A DNA stretch of 64,000 nucleotides from Pseudomonas sp. LFM046. GTDB lineage: Bacteria; Pseudomonadota; Gammaproteobacteria; Pseudomonadales; Pseudomonadaceae. Shown in pieces: positions 19,043 through 27,231 of the stretch (its first letter is position 1; the number at the start of each line of letters is the position of its first letter). The position numbers were made by a program, and so were the translations under genes. The DNA is taken from contig NZ_JYKO02000001.1 of NCBI RefSeq assembly GCF_000949385.2, forward strand, positions 124,001 to 188,000, given 5' to 3'. Below the pieces are notes generated by a model. The model was not told the DNA's origin. It did no database searches and saw only the letters and a program-made list of their open reading frames with translations.

Positions 19043-19070
19043 ATTATGCGCCTCGGGTATCGGGCGTCAA
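19043..19070 (-). promoter_or_regulatory. Candidate sigma70 promoter for the dynamin-like GTPase gene
   Basis: Reading leftward: TTGACG (19070-19065), 16-nt spacer, CATAAT (19048-19043). The gene starts at 18895, leaving a leader of about 140 nt. The 18896-19103 gap otherwise shows no gene. Confidence 0.55.
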
Positions 19071-19103
19071 TCGCCCTGGAGGCAACGCCCGCCTTAAGGT
19101 AGG

Positions 19104-19400
19104 TCAGGACTGCCGAGCGGTTAGTCCGGGCAGGTCGGGAAGGATGCGCGGGCGCTGGATTCGCACCCGCTTCTGGCGGTTCAGTTCGCCGCTTTCCAGG
19201 CTCACCTGGGACTTGGCGACGCCGAAGGCCGCCGCCAGGAACGCCATGAGATGGGCATTCGCCTTGCCTTCCACCGGCGGCGCGGTGAGGCGGATCTTCA
19301 GCCGCTCGCCGTGCAGCCCGGCGAACTCGTCACGGCTCGCCTTGGGCTGCAGATGGCAGTCGAGGATCAGGTCCTCGCCCGCCCAGCGGTACCAGCTCAT
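19104..19400 (-). CDS. yggU: DUF167 family protein YggU
   Basis: 98 residues. DUF167 motifs are present: HLQPKASRDE near residue 16, RLTAPPVEGKANAHLMAFLA in the middle, and a C-terminal SGELNRQKRVRI. It is a small soluble protein of unknown biochemical role. Its ATG shares a base with the yggT stop (TGATG), so it is probably translationally coupled. Confidence 0.92.
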   Translation of the reverse strand: MSWYRWAGEDLILDCHLQPKASRDEFAGLHGERLKIRLTAPPVEGKANAHLMAFLAAAFGVAKSQVSLESGELNRQKRVRIQRPRILPDLPGLTARQS

Positions 19401-19993
19401 CAGAGGAAGGGACTGAGGATCTGCGGCATGCCGGTCATGGCGGCGAGGTTGCCGATCACCAGCATGTCCAGCAGTTTCAGTGCAATGAAGGCGAAGATCG
19501 GCGAAATATCCAGACCGCCGAGGTTCGGCAGCAGCTTGCGGAAGGGCATCAGCAAGGGTTCGCAGATCTGGTTCACCAACTGGGCGCCGGGGTTGTAGCT
19601 GCCCGGAGCGACCCAGGAGAGGATCACGCTGATGATCAGGGCGAAGAAGAACACCTTCAGGAACAGCGACGTCACGCCGATGATCGACCAGATCAGCAGT
19701 TGCAGCAGGTAGCCGCCGACGCCGTAGCCCATCAGGGTCAGGGTGACGATCATCAGCAGCAGCTGCACCAGGATGGCCAGCACCAGGGAGGCGAGGTCCA
19801 GTCCGCCGAAGCCGGGGATGATCTTGCGCAGCGGGTTGAGCAGCGGCTTGGTGGCGCGCACCACGAACTGGCTGAGCGGGTTGTAGAAGTCCGCGCGCAC
19901 CAGTTGCAGGATGAAGCGCAGCAGGACGATCAGCAGGTACAGGCTGCCGAGGGTCTGGATCACATAGATGGCGGCGGTGTTGAGTCCGGTCAT
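19400..19993 (-). CDS. yggT: YggT family integral membrane protein
   Basis: 197 residues with two YGGT repeats, each a hydrophobic helix pair around a loop (FYNPLSQFVVRATKPLLNPL, then YNPGAQLVNQICEPLLMPFRKLLP). Four to five membrane helices. The family is linked to osmotic tolerance and cell-envelope organisation, with no defined activity. It is 13 nt after proC in the yggS-proC-yggT-yggU cluster. Confidence 0.92.
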   Translation of the reverse strand: MTGLNTAAIYVIQTLGSLYLLIVLLRFILQLVRADFYNPLSQFVVRATKPLLNPLRKIIPGFGGLDLASLVLAILVQLLLMIVTLTLMGYGVGGYLLQLLIWSIIGVTSLFLKVFFFALIISVILSWVAPGSYNPGAQLVNQICEPLLMPFRKLLPNLGGLDISPIFAFIALKLLDMLVIGNLAAMTGMPQILSPFL

Positions 19994-20006
19994 CGAGAAA
20001 GGCTCC

Positions 20007-20825
20007 TTATTGGCCCAGTTGTTCGGCCAGTTCGGCCGAGCGCCGGTCGGCGGCGCTCAGGGCCTGTTGCACCAGGGCTTCGAAGCCGCCGGCCTGGAAG
20101 GTTTTGATCGCCGCTTCGGTGGTGCCGTTGGGCGAGGTTACGCGACGACGCAGTTCAGCGGCGTCCACATCACTGGAAACCGCCATGCGCGCGGCGCCCA
20201 GGGCGGTCTGCAGGGTCAGCTGCTCGGCGGTGGCGCGGGGCAGGCCGAGCTTCTCGCCAGCGGCGGTCATGGCTTCCATGAGAAGGAAGAAGTAGGCCGG
20301 GCCGCTACCGGACACGGCGGTCACGGCGTCGATCAGTTTTTCCTCATCCAGCCACAGGGCGATACCCACGGCGGACAGCAGCTGCTCCGCCTGCTCGCGC
20401 TGGGCAGTGCTGACCTCGGCGTTGGCATAAAGACCGCTCGCGCCCTGGCCGACCAGCGCCGGGGTGTTGGGCATGCAGCGCACGATGGGGCGCGGGCCGA
20501 GCCAGGCGGCAAGGCTGGCGCAGGTGATGCCGGCGGCGATGGACACCACCAGCTGGCCGTCTTTCAGGCTGGGGGCCAGGGCCTGGCAGACGCTCTTCAT
20601 GACCTGGGGCTTGATGGCCAGGACCACCACGTCGGCGCCCTGCACGGCCTCGGCGTTGCTTTCCACCACCTCGATGCCGTGCCCGGCGGCGATCTTGGCG
20701 CGCTGCTCGGCGCCCGGGTCGCTGGCACGGATGTGGTCAGCGGCGACGCCCTGGGCGCGCAGGCCGCCGATCAGGCTGGCGGCCATGTTGCCGGCGCCGA
20801 TGAATGCGATGCGGGGAGTGCTCAT
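20007..20825 (-). CDS. proC: Pyrroline-5-carboxylate reductase
   Basis: 272 residues. Last step of proline synthesis, NAD(P)H-dependent reduction of pyrroline-5-carboxylate. N-terminal Rossmann motif FIGAGNMAASLIGGL (about 8-22). The C-terminal signature DAVTAVSGSGPAYFFLLMEAM and the terminal helices fit ProC, and the length is normal. It is 14 nt downstream of yggS. Confidence 0.96.
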   Translation of the reverse strand: MSTPRIAFIGAGNMAASLIGGLRAQGVAADHIRASDPGAEQRAKIAAGHGIEVVESNAEAVQGADVVVLAIKPQVMKSVCQALAPSLKDGQLVVSIAAGITCASLAAWLGPRPIVRCMPNTPALVGQGASGLYANAEVSTAQREQAEQLLSAVGIALWLDEEKLIDAVTAVSGSGPAYFFLLMEAMTAAGEKLGLPRATAEQLTLQTALGAARMAVSSDVDAAELRRRVTSPNGTTEAAIKTFQAGGFEALVQQALSAADRRSAELAEQLGQ

Positions 20826-20839
20826 GAATGCTTCCTTTA

Positions 20840-21532
20840 TTAATGCGAGGGCTGGCCGTAGTCGCGGGCGCCAAACAGCGCGGTGCCGATACGCACCCAG
20901 GTGGCGCCTTCGGCGATGGCCGCTTCGAGGTCATGGCTCATGCCCATGGACAGGGTGTCCAGGGAGGGGTTCAGTGCTTCCTGCAACTGGCGCAGGCGAG
21001 CGAAGGCGGCGTGCTGGGCCGTGAGGTCTTCAGTCGGTTCGGGAATGGCCATCAGGCCGCGCAGGCGCAGGTTCGGCAGCTCGGCCACGGCGGCGGCCAG
21101 TGCCGGCAGCTCCTCGGGGGCACAGCCGGACTTGCTCGCCTCGCCGCTGACATTCACCTGCAGGCAGATGTTCAGCGGCGGGAGGTGCGCCGGACGCTGG
21201 GCGGAGAGGCGCTCGGCGATCTTCAGGCGGTCCACCGAGTGCACCCAGTGGAAATGTTCTGCAATGGGTTTGGTCTTGTTCGACTGGATGGGGCCGATGA
21301 AATGCCAGGTCAGCGCCAGGTCGGTGAGCTCGGCCTGCTTGGTCAGGGCTTCCTGAAGGTAGTTTTCGCCGAAATCGGCCACACCGCTGGCGAAGGCTTC
21401 ACGGATCGCTTCGGCGGGTTTCGTCTTGCTCACGGCCAGCAGGCCGATGCTCGAAAATTCTCGTCCAGAGGCTTGCGCCGCCTCACGGATACGCGCGCGA
21501 ACCTTTGCAATATTGTCTGCTATCGTGGACAT
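20840..21532 (-). CDS. yggS: Pyridoxal phosphate homeostasis protein YggS (PLPBP)
   Basis: 230 residues from the ATG at 21532 (MSTIADNIAKVRARI); upstream in-frame codons overlap the pilT promoter region and are unlike the family. PLP-binding protein with an alanine-racemase-like barrel. The PLP lysine is K36 in LLAVSKTKP. WHFIGPIQSNK and LSMGMSHDLEAAI are conserved. It controls vitamin B6 and amino acid homeostasis and heads the yggS-proC-yggT-yggU cluster, divergent from pilT. Confidence 0.95.
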   Translation of the reverse strand: MSTIADNIAKVRARIREAAQASGREFSSIGLLAVSKTKPAEAIREAFASGVADFGENYLQEALTKQAELTDLALTWHFIGPIQSNKTKPIAEHFHWVHSVDRLKIAERLSAQRPAHLPPLNICLQVNVSGEASKSGCAPEELPALAAAVAELPNLRLRGLMAIPEPTEDLTAQHAAFARLRQLQEALNPSLDTLSMGMSHDLEAAIAEGATWVRIGTALFGARDYGQPSH

Positions 21533-21605
21533 TACCTGCGCTCTACAGCCCGGCCTGAGTGGGGTCTGCGGCATTCTAACCGCTTGATGTGAATTGGGGA
21601 GTCCC

Positions 21606-22640
21606 ATGGACATTACTGAGCTGCTTGCCTTCAGCGCCAAGCAGGGCGCTTCGGACCTGCATCTCTCTGCCGGCCTGCCACCCATGATCCGTGTCGACGG
21701 CGATGTACGCCGGATCAACTTGCCGCCCCTGGATCACAAGCAGGTGCACGCGCTGATCTACGACATCATGAACGACAAGCAGCGCAAGGATTATGAAGAG
21801 TTCCTCGAGACCGACTTCTCCTTCGAAGTGCCAGGTGTCGCGCGCTTCCGGGTCAACGCCTTCAACCAGAACCGCGGCGCCGGCGCCGTGTTCCGGACCA
21901 TTCCCTCCAAGGTGCTGACCATGGAAGACCTGGGGATGGGCGAGATCTTCAAGAAGATCTCCGACGTACCCCGCGGCCTGGTGCTGGTCACCGGCCCGAC
22001 CGGCTCGGGCAAGTCCACCACCCTGGCGGCCATGCTCGACTACCTGAACAGCACCAAGTACCACCACATCCTCACCGTGGAAGACCCGATCGAATTCGTC
22101 CACGAGTCGAAGAAGTGCCTGATCAACCAGCGGGAAGTGCACCGCGACACCCTGGGCTTCAACGAGGCCCTGCGCTCGGCCCTTCGTGAAGACCCGGACA
22201 TCATCCTGGTGGGCGAGATGCGGGACCTGGAAACCATCCGCCTGGCGCTGACCGCCGCGGAAACCGGCCACCTGGTATTCGGCACCCTGCACACCACCTC
22301 CGCCGCCAAGACCATCGACCGCGTGGTGGACGTGTTCCCCGCCGAAGAGAAGTCCATGGTCCGTTCCATGCTTTCCGAATCGCTCCAGTCGGTGATTTCC
22401 CAGACCCTGCTGAAGAAGATCGGCGGCGGCCGCGTGGCGGCCCACGAGATCATGATCGGCACCCCGGCCATTCGTAACCTGATCCGCGAGGACAAGGTGG
22501 CGCAGATGTATTCCGCCATCCAGACCGGCGGCTCCCTCGGCATGCAGACCCTGGACATGTGCCTCAAGGGCCTGGTGGCCAGGGGCCTGGTGAGCCGCGA
22601 GAGCGCCCGGGAAAAGGCCAAGAGCCCGGAAAACTTCTGA
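21606..22640 (+). CDS. pilT: Type IV pilus retraction ATPase PilT
   Basis: 344 residues from the ATG at 21606 (MDITELLAFSAKQGASDLHLSAG), matching P. aeruginosa PilT length. Walker A is GPTGSGKST (130-138). The Asp and His boxes and Walker B (DPDIILVGEMRDLET) follow, and the C-terminal AIRNLIRE motif needed for retraction is intact. It powers pilus depolymerisation for twitching. pilU follows by 39 nt. Confidence 0.98.
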   Translation: MDITELLAFSAKQGASDLHLSAGLPPMIRVDGDVRRINLPPLDHKQVHALIYDIMNDKQRKDYEEFLETDFSFEVPGVARFRVNAFNQNRGAGAVFRTIPSKVLTMEDLGMGEIFKKISDVPRGLVLVTGPTGSGKSTTLAAMLDYLNSTKYHHILTVEDPIEFVHESKKCLINQREVHRDTLGFNEALRSALREDPDIILVGEMRDLETIRLALTAAETGHLVFGTLHTTSAAKTIDRVVDVFPAEEKSMVRSMLSESLQSVISQTLLKKIGGGRVAAHEIMIGTPAIRNLIREDKVAQMYSAIQTGGSLGMQTLDMCLKGLVARGLVSRESAREKAKSPENF

Positions 22641-22679
22641 CCCGCCTGACCGGCGCCGGACCTTCACTGCGAGAACGTC

Positions 22680-23825
22680 ATGGAATTCGAGAAACTGCTG
22701 CGTCTGATGGTGGAAAAAGGCGGTTCCGACCTCTTCATCACGGCGGGTGTGCCGCCGTCGATGAAGGTCAACGGCAAGATCATGCCGGTGACCAAGAACG
22801 CCATGTCCCCGGAAATGACCCGGGAAACCGTGATCGGCGTGATGAACGAGCAGCAGCGCCGCGAGTTCGCCGAAAACCACGAATGCAACTTCGCCATCAG
22901 CGCGCGGGGCGTCGGCCGCTTCCGCGTCAGCGCCTTCTACCAGCGCAACCTGATTGGCATGGTGCTGCGCCGGATCGAGACCAACATCCCGACCATCGAC
23001 GAACTCAAGCTGCCGGAAATCCTCAAGAAGCTGTCGCTGACCAAGCGCGGCCTGGTGCTCTTCGTCGGCGCCACCGGTACCGGTAAGTCCACCTCCCTGG
23101 CGGCGATGATCGGCCACCGCAACAAGAACAGCAGCGGCCATATCATCTCCATCGAAGACCCCATCGAATTCATCCACCAGCACCAGAACTGCATCGTCAC
23201 CCAACGTGAAGTGGGCATCGACACCGAGTCCTTCGAGGTGGCCCTGAAGAACACCCTGCGCCAGGCGCCCGACGTGATCCTGATCGGCGAGGTGCGGACC
23301 CGCGAGACCATGGACCACGCCGTCGCGTTCGCCGAAACCGGCCACCTGTGCCTGGCCACCCTGCACGCCAACAACGCCAACCAGGCGCTGGACCGCATCA
23401 TCAACTTCTTCCCCGCCGACCGGCAGCAACAGGTCTGGATGGACCTGTCGCTGAACCTCAAGGCCATCGTCGCCCAGCAACTGGTGCCGACTCCGGACGG
23501 CAAGGGCCGCCGCGCGGTGATCGAAGTGATGATCAACACGCCGCTGGCCGCCGATCTGATCCGCAAGGGCGAGGTGCATGAGCTCAAGGCCCTGATGAAG
23601 CGTTCAACCGAGCACGGCATGCAGACCTTCGACCAGGCCCTGTTCAATCTTTACTCCCAGGGTGAGATCACCTACGAAGATGCGCTGCTCTACGCCGACT
23701 CGGCCAACGACCTTCGCCTGATGATCAAGCTGGGCTCGGAGACCGATGGTGAGCACCTCCAGCACATGAGCGACGGCCTGTCCCTGCAGGTTTCCGAAGA
23801 AAACCCGGGGCGCCGCTTCCGTTAA
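22680..23825 (+). CDS. pilU: PilT-like accessory retraction ATPase PilU
   Basis: 381 residues. PilT paralogue. Walker A is GATGTGKST (130-138), Walker B is APDVILIGEVRTRET, and the His box is GHLCLATLHANNA. The PilT AIRNLIRE stretch is replaced by TPLAADLIRKGEVHELK, the usual PilU difference. It assists PilT under load. It is in an operon with pilT and ends at a long palindromic terminator. Confidence 0.97.
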   Translation: MEFEKLLRLMVEKGGSDLFITAGVPPSMKVNGKIMPVTKNAMSPEMTRETVIGVMNEQQRREFAENHECNFAISARGVGRFRVSAFYQRNLIGMVLRRIETNIPTIDELKLPEILKKLSLTKRGLVLFVGATGTGKSTSLAAMIGHRNKNSSGHIISIEDPIEFIHQHQNCIVTQREVGIDTESFEVALKNTLRQAPDVILIGEVRTRETMDHAVAFAETGHLCLATLHANNANQALDRIINFFPADRQQQVWMDLSLNLKAIVAQQLVPTPDGKGRRAVIEVMINTPLAADLIRKGEVHELKALMKRSTEHGMQTFDQALFNLYSQGEITYEDALLYADSANDLRLMIKLGSETDGEHLQHMSDGLSLQVSEENPGRRFR

Positions 23826-23835
23826 GCGCCGCGCC

Positions 23836-23869
23836 CATGAAGAAGCCCGCCTAGGCGGGCTTCTTCATG
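23836..23869. terminator. Perfect 34-nt palindromic terminator after pilU
   Basis: Arms of 16 nt (23836-23851 and 23854-23869, CATGAAGAAGCCCGCC and its exact complement) around a TA centre. The stem ends in TTCTTCATG rather than a clean T-run. It starts 10 nt after the pilU stop and ends pilTU transcription, probably functioning on either strand. Confidence 0.75.
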
Positions 23870-23914
23870 TAAGTTGCAAGGCCGACCCATCATCCACAGC
23901 CTGCAGGAGGCAGC

Positions 23915-24310
23915 ATGAACACCCGTCAGGACACCCACAGCAAGGTCATCGGCTATCTGCTGTGGATCTTCGGATTCCTCGGTTCCCACCGCTTCTACTA
24001 CGGCAAGCCGGTGACCGGCACCATTTGGTTCTTCACCCTGGGCCTGTTCTTCATCGGCTGGATCATCGACCTGTTCCTGATCCCCTCCATGGACCGCGAG
24101 GCTTCCCTGCGCTTCAACCCCGGCCAGTACGACTACAACGTCGCCTGGATCCTGCTGACCTTCCTCGGCGTCTTCGGCGTGCACCGCATGTACCAGGGCA
24201 AGTGGATCAGCGGCATCCTCTACCTGCTCACCGGCGGCTTCTTCCTGCTCGGCGTGCTCTACGACTTCTGGACGCTGAACACCCAGGTGTCGGTGCTGAA
24301 CGCCCGCTGA
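23915..24310 (+). CDS. TM2 domain-containing membrane protein
   Basis: 131 residues with two TM2-type units. Each begins with hydrophobic residues, then GxHRFYxG or GVHRMYQGK, then a second helix: GFLGSHRFYYGKPVTG (about 20-35) and FGVFGVHRMYQGKW (about 84-97). Short loops end in the Asp-containing IDLF and LYDFWTL motifs. TM2 proteins are widespread with no assigned role. It lies downstream of pilU behind a terminator, so it is probably expressed separately. Confidence 0.85.
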   Translation: MNTRQDTHSKVIGYLLWIFGFLGSHRFYYGKPVTGTIWFFTLGLFFIGWIIDLFLIPSMDREASLRFNPGQYDYNVAWILLTFLGVFGVHRMYQGKWISGILYLLTGGFFLLGVLYDFWTLNTQVSVLNAR

Positions 24311-24340
24311 GCCCACTCCCCCTCGTGGGCCGCTGAACAC

Positions 24341-24441
24341 CTGTGGGGGCGAATTCATTCGCTAATCGGACCGACAGGTCCGACCTGCGATGTCCGGCGG
24401 GGGCGCTGCGCACCCCTTGGCGAATGAATTCGCCCCCACAG
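24341..24441. repeat. Palindromic element with 22-nt perfect arms
   Basis: The arms at 24341-24362 and 24420-24441 are exact inverted copies (outer CTGTGGGGGC, inner GAATTCATTCGC), enclosing a 57-nt centre with smaller repeats. The right-arm sequence CTTGGCGAATGAATTCGCCCC recurs as a single half copy near 41928-41948, so this belongs to a repeat family. Confidence 0.85.
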
Positions 24442-24565
24442 CCTCATCTCACCTGATGCACTGACCCCTTCGTCGGAACCCATGGCGGTCACCCGCCGCG
24501 CGGCCTATGTTCCAGCGTGGGGCGCTCGCTTTGCCCCGTGCCTGGTCGCGCAAGGAGGTGACGCC

Positions 24566-25945
24566 ATGAACAGGGTCAAAGATGTCCGCCCCGCGGTGCT
24601 CGACCTGATTGGCAACACTCCATTGGTGAGGGTCACCCGCTTCGACACCGGTCGCTGCACCCTCTTCCTCAAGCTTGAATCCCAGAACCCCGGCGGTTCC
24701 ATCAAGGACCGCATCGGCGTTGCCATGATCAACAGTGCCGAGCGCGATGGTCGCCTCAAGCCCGGCGGAACCATTGTCGAAGCCACCGCCGGCAATACCG
24801 GCCTGGGCCTGGCCCTGGTGGGGCGCGCGAAGGGCTACCGGGTGGTGCTGGTGGTGCCGGACAAGATGTCCACCGAGAAGGTGCTGCACCTGAAGGCCAT
24901 GGGCGCCGAAGTGCACATCACCCGCTCCGACGTGGGCAAGGGCCACCCGGATTACTACCAGGACCTGGCCGGACGCCTCGCGGCGCAGATTCCCGGCGCC
25001 TTCTTCGCCGATCAGTTCAACAACCCGGCCAACCCCCTGGCCCATGAAAGCACCACCGGCCCGGAGATCTGGCAGCAGACCGGGCAGGACGTGGACGCCA
25101 TCGTGGTCGGCGTCGGCTCCGCCGGCACCCTCACAGGTCTGACCCGCTACTTCCGTCGGGTGCAGCCCGATCTGGAAATGGTCCTGGCCGACCCGGTGGG
25201 TTCGGTGATGGCCGAGTACGTGCGCAGCGGCACCCTGGGCACCGTCGGCTCCTGGGCGGTGGAAGGCATTGGCGAAGACTTCATTCCCGGCATTGCCGAC
25301 CTGTCCAGCGTGCGCCAGGCGTACTCCATCAGCGACGAGGAGAGCTTCGCCCACGCCCGCGAACTGTTGCGCGCCGAGGGCATCCCCGGCGGCTCCTCCA
25401 CCGGCACCCTGCTGGCGGCGGCGCTGCGTTACTGCCGTGAGCAGAAGACCCCCAAGCGCGTGGTCAGTTTCGTCTGCGATACCGGCACCCGCTACCTGTC
25501 CAAGGTCTACAACGACCAGTGGATGACCGACCAGGGCCTGCTGGCGCGCAAGCGCTACGGCGACCTGCGCGACATCGTCGCGCGGCGTTACGAGGACGGC
25601 CGGGTGATCAGCGTGGGGCCGGACGACACCCTGCTCACCGCCTTCCAGCGCATGCGCCTGGCGGACGTCTCGCAACTGCCGGTGCTCCGGGATGGGCAAC
25701 TGGTGGGGGTGGTGGACGAGTCCGACATCCTGCTCGGTGTATACGCCGACGCCACACACTTCCGTCAGCCGGTGGCGAGCGTCATGACCACGCGCCTGGA
25801 GACCCTGGCGCCGGGCGCCAGCCTGGCCGAGCTGCAGGAAGAACTCGACCGCGGCCTGGTGGCGATCATCGCCGATGCATCCGGCTTCCACGGCCTGATC
25901 ACCCGCTCCGACCTGCTCAACCACCTGCGGAGGACCCTTGCATGA
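24566..25945 (+). CDS. Cystathionine beta-synthase
   Basis: 459 residues from the ATG at 24566, directly behind AAGGAGGTGACGCC; an earlier in-frame ATG at 24482 lacks a ribosome site. PLP-dependent condensation of serine and homocysteine, opening reverse transsulfuration. The PLP lysine is K47 in PGGSIKDR, with the phosphate-binding loop VGSAGTLTG and the TAGNTGLGLAL substrate loop. Two C-terminal CBS domains occupy about residues 335-459. The stop overlaps the next gene (ATGA), so the two steps of the pathway are translationally coupled. Confidence 0.93.
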   Translation: MNRVKDVRPAVLDLIGNTPLVRVTRFDTGRCTLFLKLESQNPGGSIKDRIGVAMINSAERDGRLKPGGTIVEATAGNTGLGLALVGRAKGYRVVLVVPDKMSTEKVLHLKAMGAEVHITRSDVGKGHPDYYQDLAGRLAAQIPGAFFADQFNNPANPLAHESTTGPEIWQQTGQDVDAIVVGVGSAGTLTGLTRYFRRVQPDLEMVLADPVGSVMAEYVRSGTLGTVGSWAVEGIGEDFIPGIADLSSVRQAYSISDEESFAHARELLRAEGIPGGSSTGTLLAAALRYCREQKTPKRVVSFVCDTGTRYLSKVYNDQWMTDQGLLARKRYGDLRDIVARRYEDGRVISVGPDDTLLTAFQRMRLADVSQLPVLRDGQLVGVVDESDILLGVYADATHFRQPVASVMTTRLETLAPGASLAELQEELDRGLVAIIADASGFHGLITRSDLLNHLRRTLA

Positions 25946-27126
25946 GCCAGCAGGACGACACGCCCCAACGAGCCTTCGCCACGCGCGTGATTCACGCCGG
26001 GCAGACTCCCGACCCGTCCACCGGCGCCATCATGCCGCCGATCTACGCCAACTCCACCTATGCCCAGTCCAGCCCCGGCGTGCACAAGGGCCTGGATTAC
26101 GGCCGCTCCCACAACCCCACCCGCTGGGCCCTGGAGCGCTGCGTCGCGGACCTGGAGGGCGGCAGCCAGGCCTTCGCCTTCGCCTCCGGACTGGCTGCCA
26201 TCGGCACCGTGCTGGAGCTGCTGGAAAGCGGCTCCCACATTCTTTCCAGCAACGATCTCTACGGCGGGACCTTCCGCCTCTTCGACAAGGTGCGCCAGCG
26301 TAGCGCCGGGCACCGCTTCAGCTTCGTCGACTTCAGTGACATCGCCGCCATCGAGGCGGCCATCCAGGACGACACGCGGATGCTCTGGGTGGAGACCCCG
26401 AGCAACCCGTTGCTGCGCCTGGCCGACCTGGAGGCCATCGCGGAGCTCTGCCAGGGGAGCGGCATCATCCTGGTGGCCGACAACACCTTCGCCAGTCCCT
26501 GGACCCAGCGCCCGCTGGAGCTGGGCTTCGATGTGGTGGTGCATTCCTCGACCAAGTACCTCAATGGCCACTCCGACGTGATCGGCGGCATCGCCGTCGT
26601 CTCGGCCGACAGCCGTTGCGACCTGCTGCGCGAGCGCCTGGGGTTCCTGCAGAACGCGGTGGGCGCCATCGCCGGTCCGTTCGACGCCTTCCTCACCCTG
26701 CGCGGCGTGAAGACCCTGGCCCTGCGCATGGAGCGGCACTGCAGCAATGCGCTGGAGCTGGCCTACTGGCTCGAACACCAGCCGCAAGTGGCGCGCGTCT
26801 ACTACCCTGGCCTGCAGTCCCACCCGCAGCACGCCTTGGCCCGACGGCAGATGCATGGCTACGGCGGCATGATCTCCCTTGACCTGCGCAGCGACCTGGC
26901 CGGCACCAAGCGCTTCCTCGAAGCCGTGCGTGTCTTCACCCTGGCGGAGAGCCTGGGCGGCGTGGAGAGCCTGATCGAGCACCCGGCGATCATGACCCAC
27001 GCCAGCATCCCGGCAGAAACGCGCGCCGAGATCGGTATCGGGGACTCGCTGGTGCGGTTGTCGGTGGGGGTGGAGGACGTCGACGACCTGCGCGCGGATT
27101 TGGCGCAGGCGTTGGAGCGGGTTTGA
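25942..27126 (+). CDS. Cystathionine gamma-lyase type PLP enzyme (Cys/Met metabolism family)
   Basis: 394 residues. Trans-sulfuration PLP-fold enzyme with lysine K205 in HSSTKYLNGHSD, the SGLAAIGTVLELL region and the ETPSNPLLRLAD motif. Paired with the overlapping cystathionine beta-synthase gene, it most likely cleaves cystathionine to cysteine, completing homocysteine to cysteine conversion. Sequence alone cannot exclude cystathionine gamma-synthase or methionine gamma-lyase activity, since the family shares these motifs. A hairpin lies 40 nt downstream. Confidence 0.9.
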   Translation: MSQQDDTPQRAFATRVIHAGQTPDPSTGAIMPPIYANSTYAQSSPGVHKGLDYGRSHNPTRWALERCVADLEGGSQAFAFASGLAAIGTVLELLESGSHILSSNDLYGGTFRLFDKVRQRSAGHRFSFVDFSDIAAIEAAIQDDTRMLWVETPSNPLLRLADLEAIAELCQGSGIILVADNTFASPWTQRPLELGFDVVVHSSTKYLNGHSDVIGGIAVVSADSRCDLLRERLGFLQNAVGAIAGPFDAFLTLRGVKTLALRMERHCSNALELAYWLEHQPQVARVYYPGLQSHPQHALARRQMHGYGGMISLDLRSDLAGTKRFLEAVRVFTLAESLGGVESLIEHPAIMTHASIPAETRAEIGIGDSLVRLSVGVEDVDDLRADLAQALERV

Positions 27127-27165
27127 GGTGATTCAGGGCAGGCACAGCGGCGCCTGATGTATTCC

Positions 27166-27188
27166 CCCCTCTCCCTCCGGGAGAGGGG
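27166..27188. terminator. Hairpin after the transsulfuration operon
   Basis: CCCCTCTCCC (27166-27175), three-base loop, GGGAGAGGGG (27179-27188). There is no T-run. It sits between two convergent genes, and the stem resembles that at 41780-41811, so it may instead be a repeat-family member. Confidence 0.45.
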
Positions 27189-27231
27189 TGGTGCAGTTCG
27201 TAGGATGCCTGAGGATGGTCTACCGCGCGCC

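Noticed and set aside
21567-21590. Sigma54-like spacing upstream of pilT (GG, 10 nt, GC)
   Set aside because: Only the GG and GC dinucleotides fit. The surrounding bases match the -24/-12 consensus poorly.
24482-24565. N-terminal extension of cystathionine beta-synthase from the ATG at 24482
   Set aside because: It lacks a ribosome site, and the family begins at the second Met behind a strong AAGGAGG.
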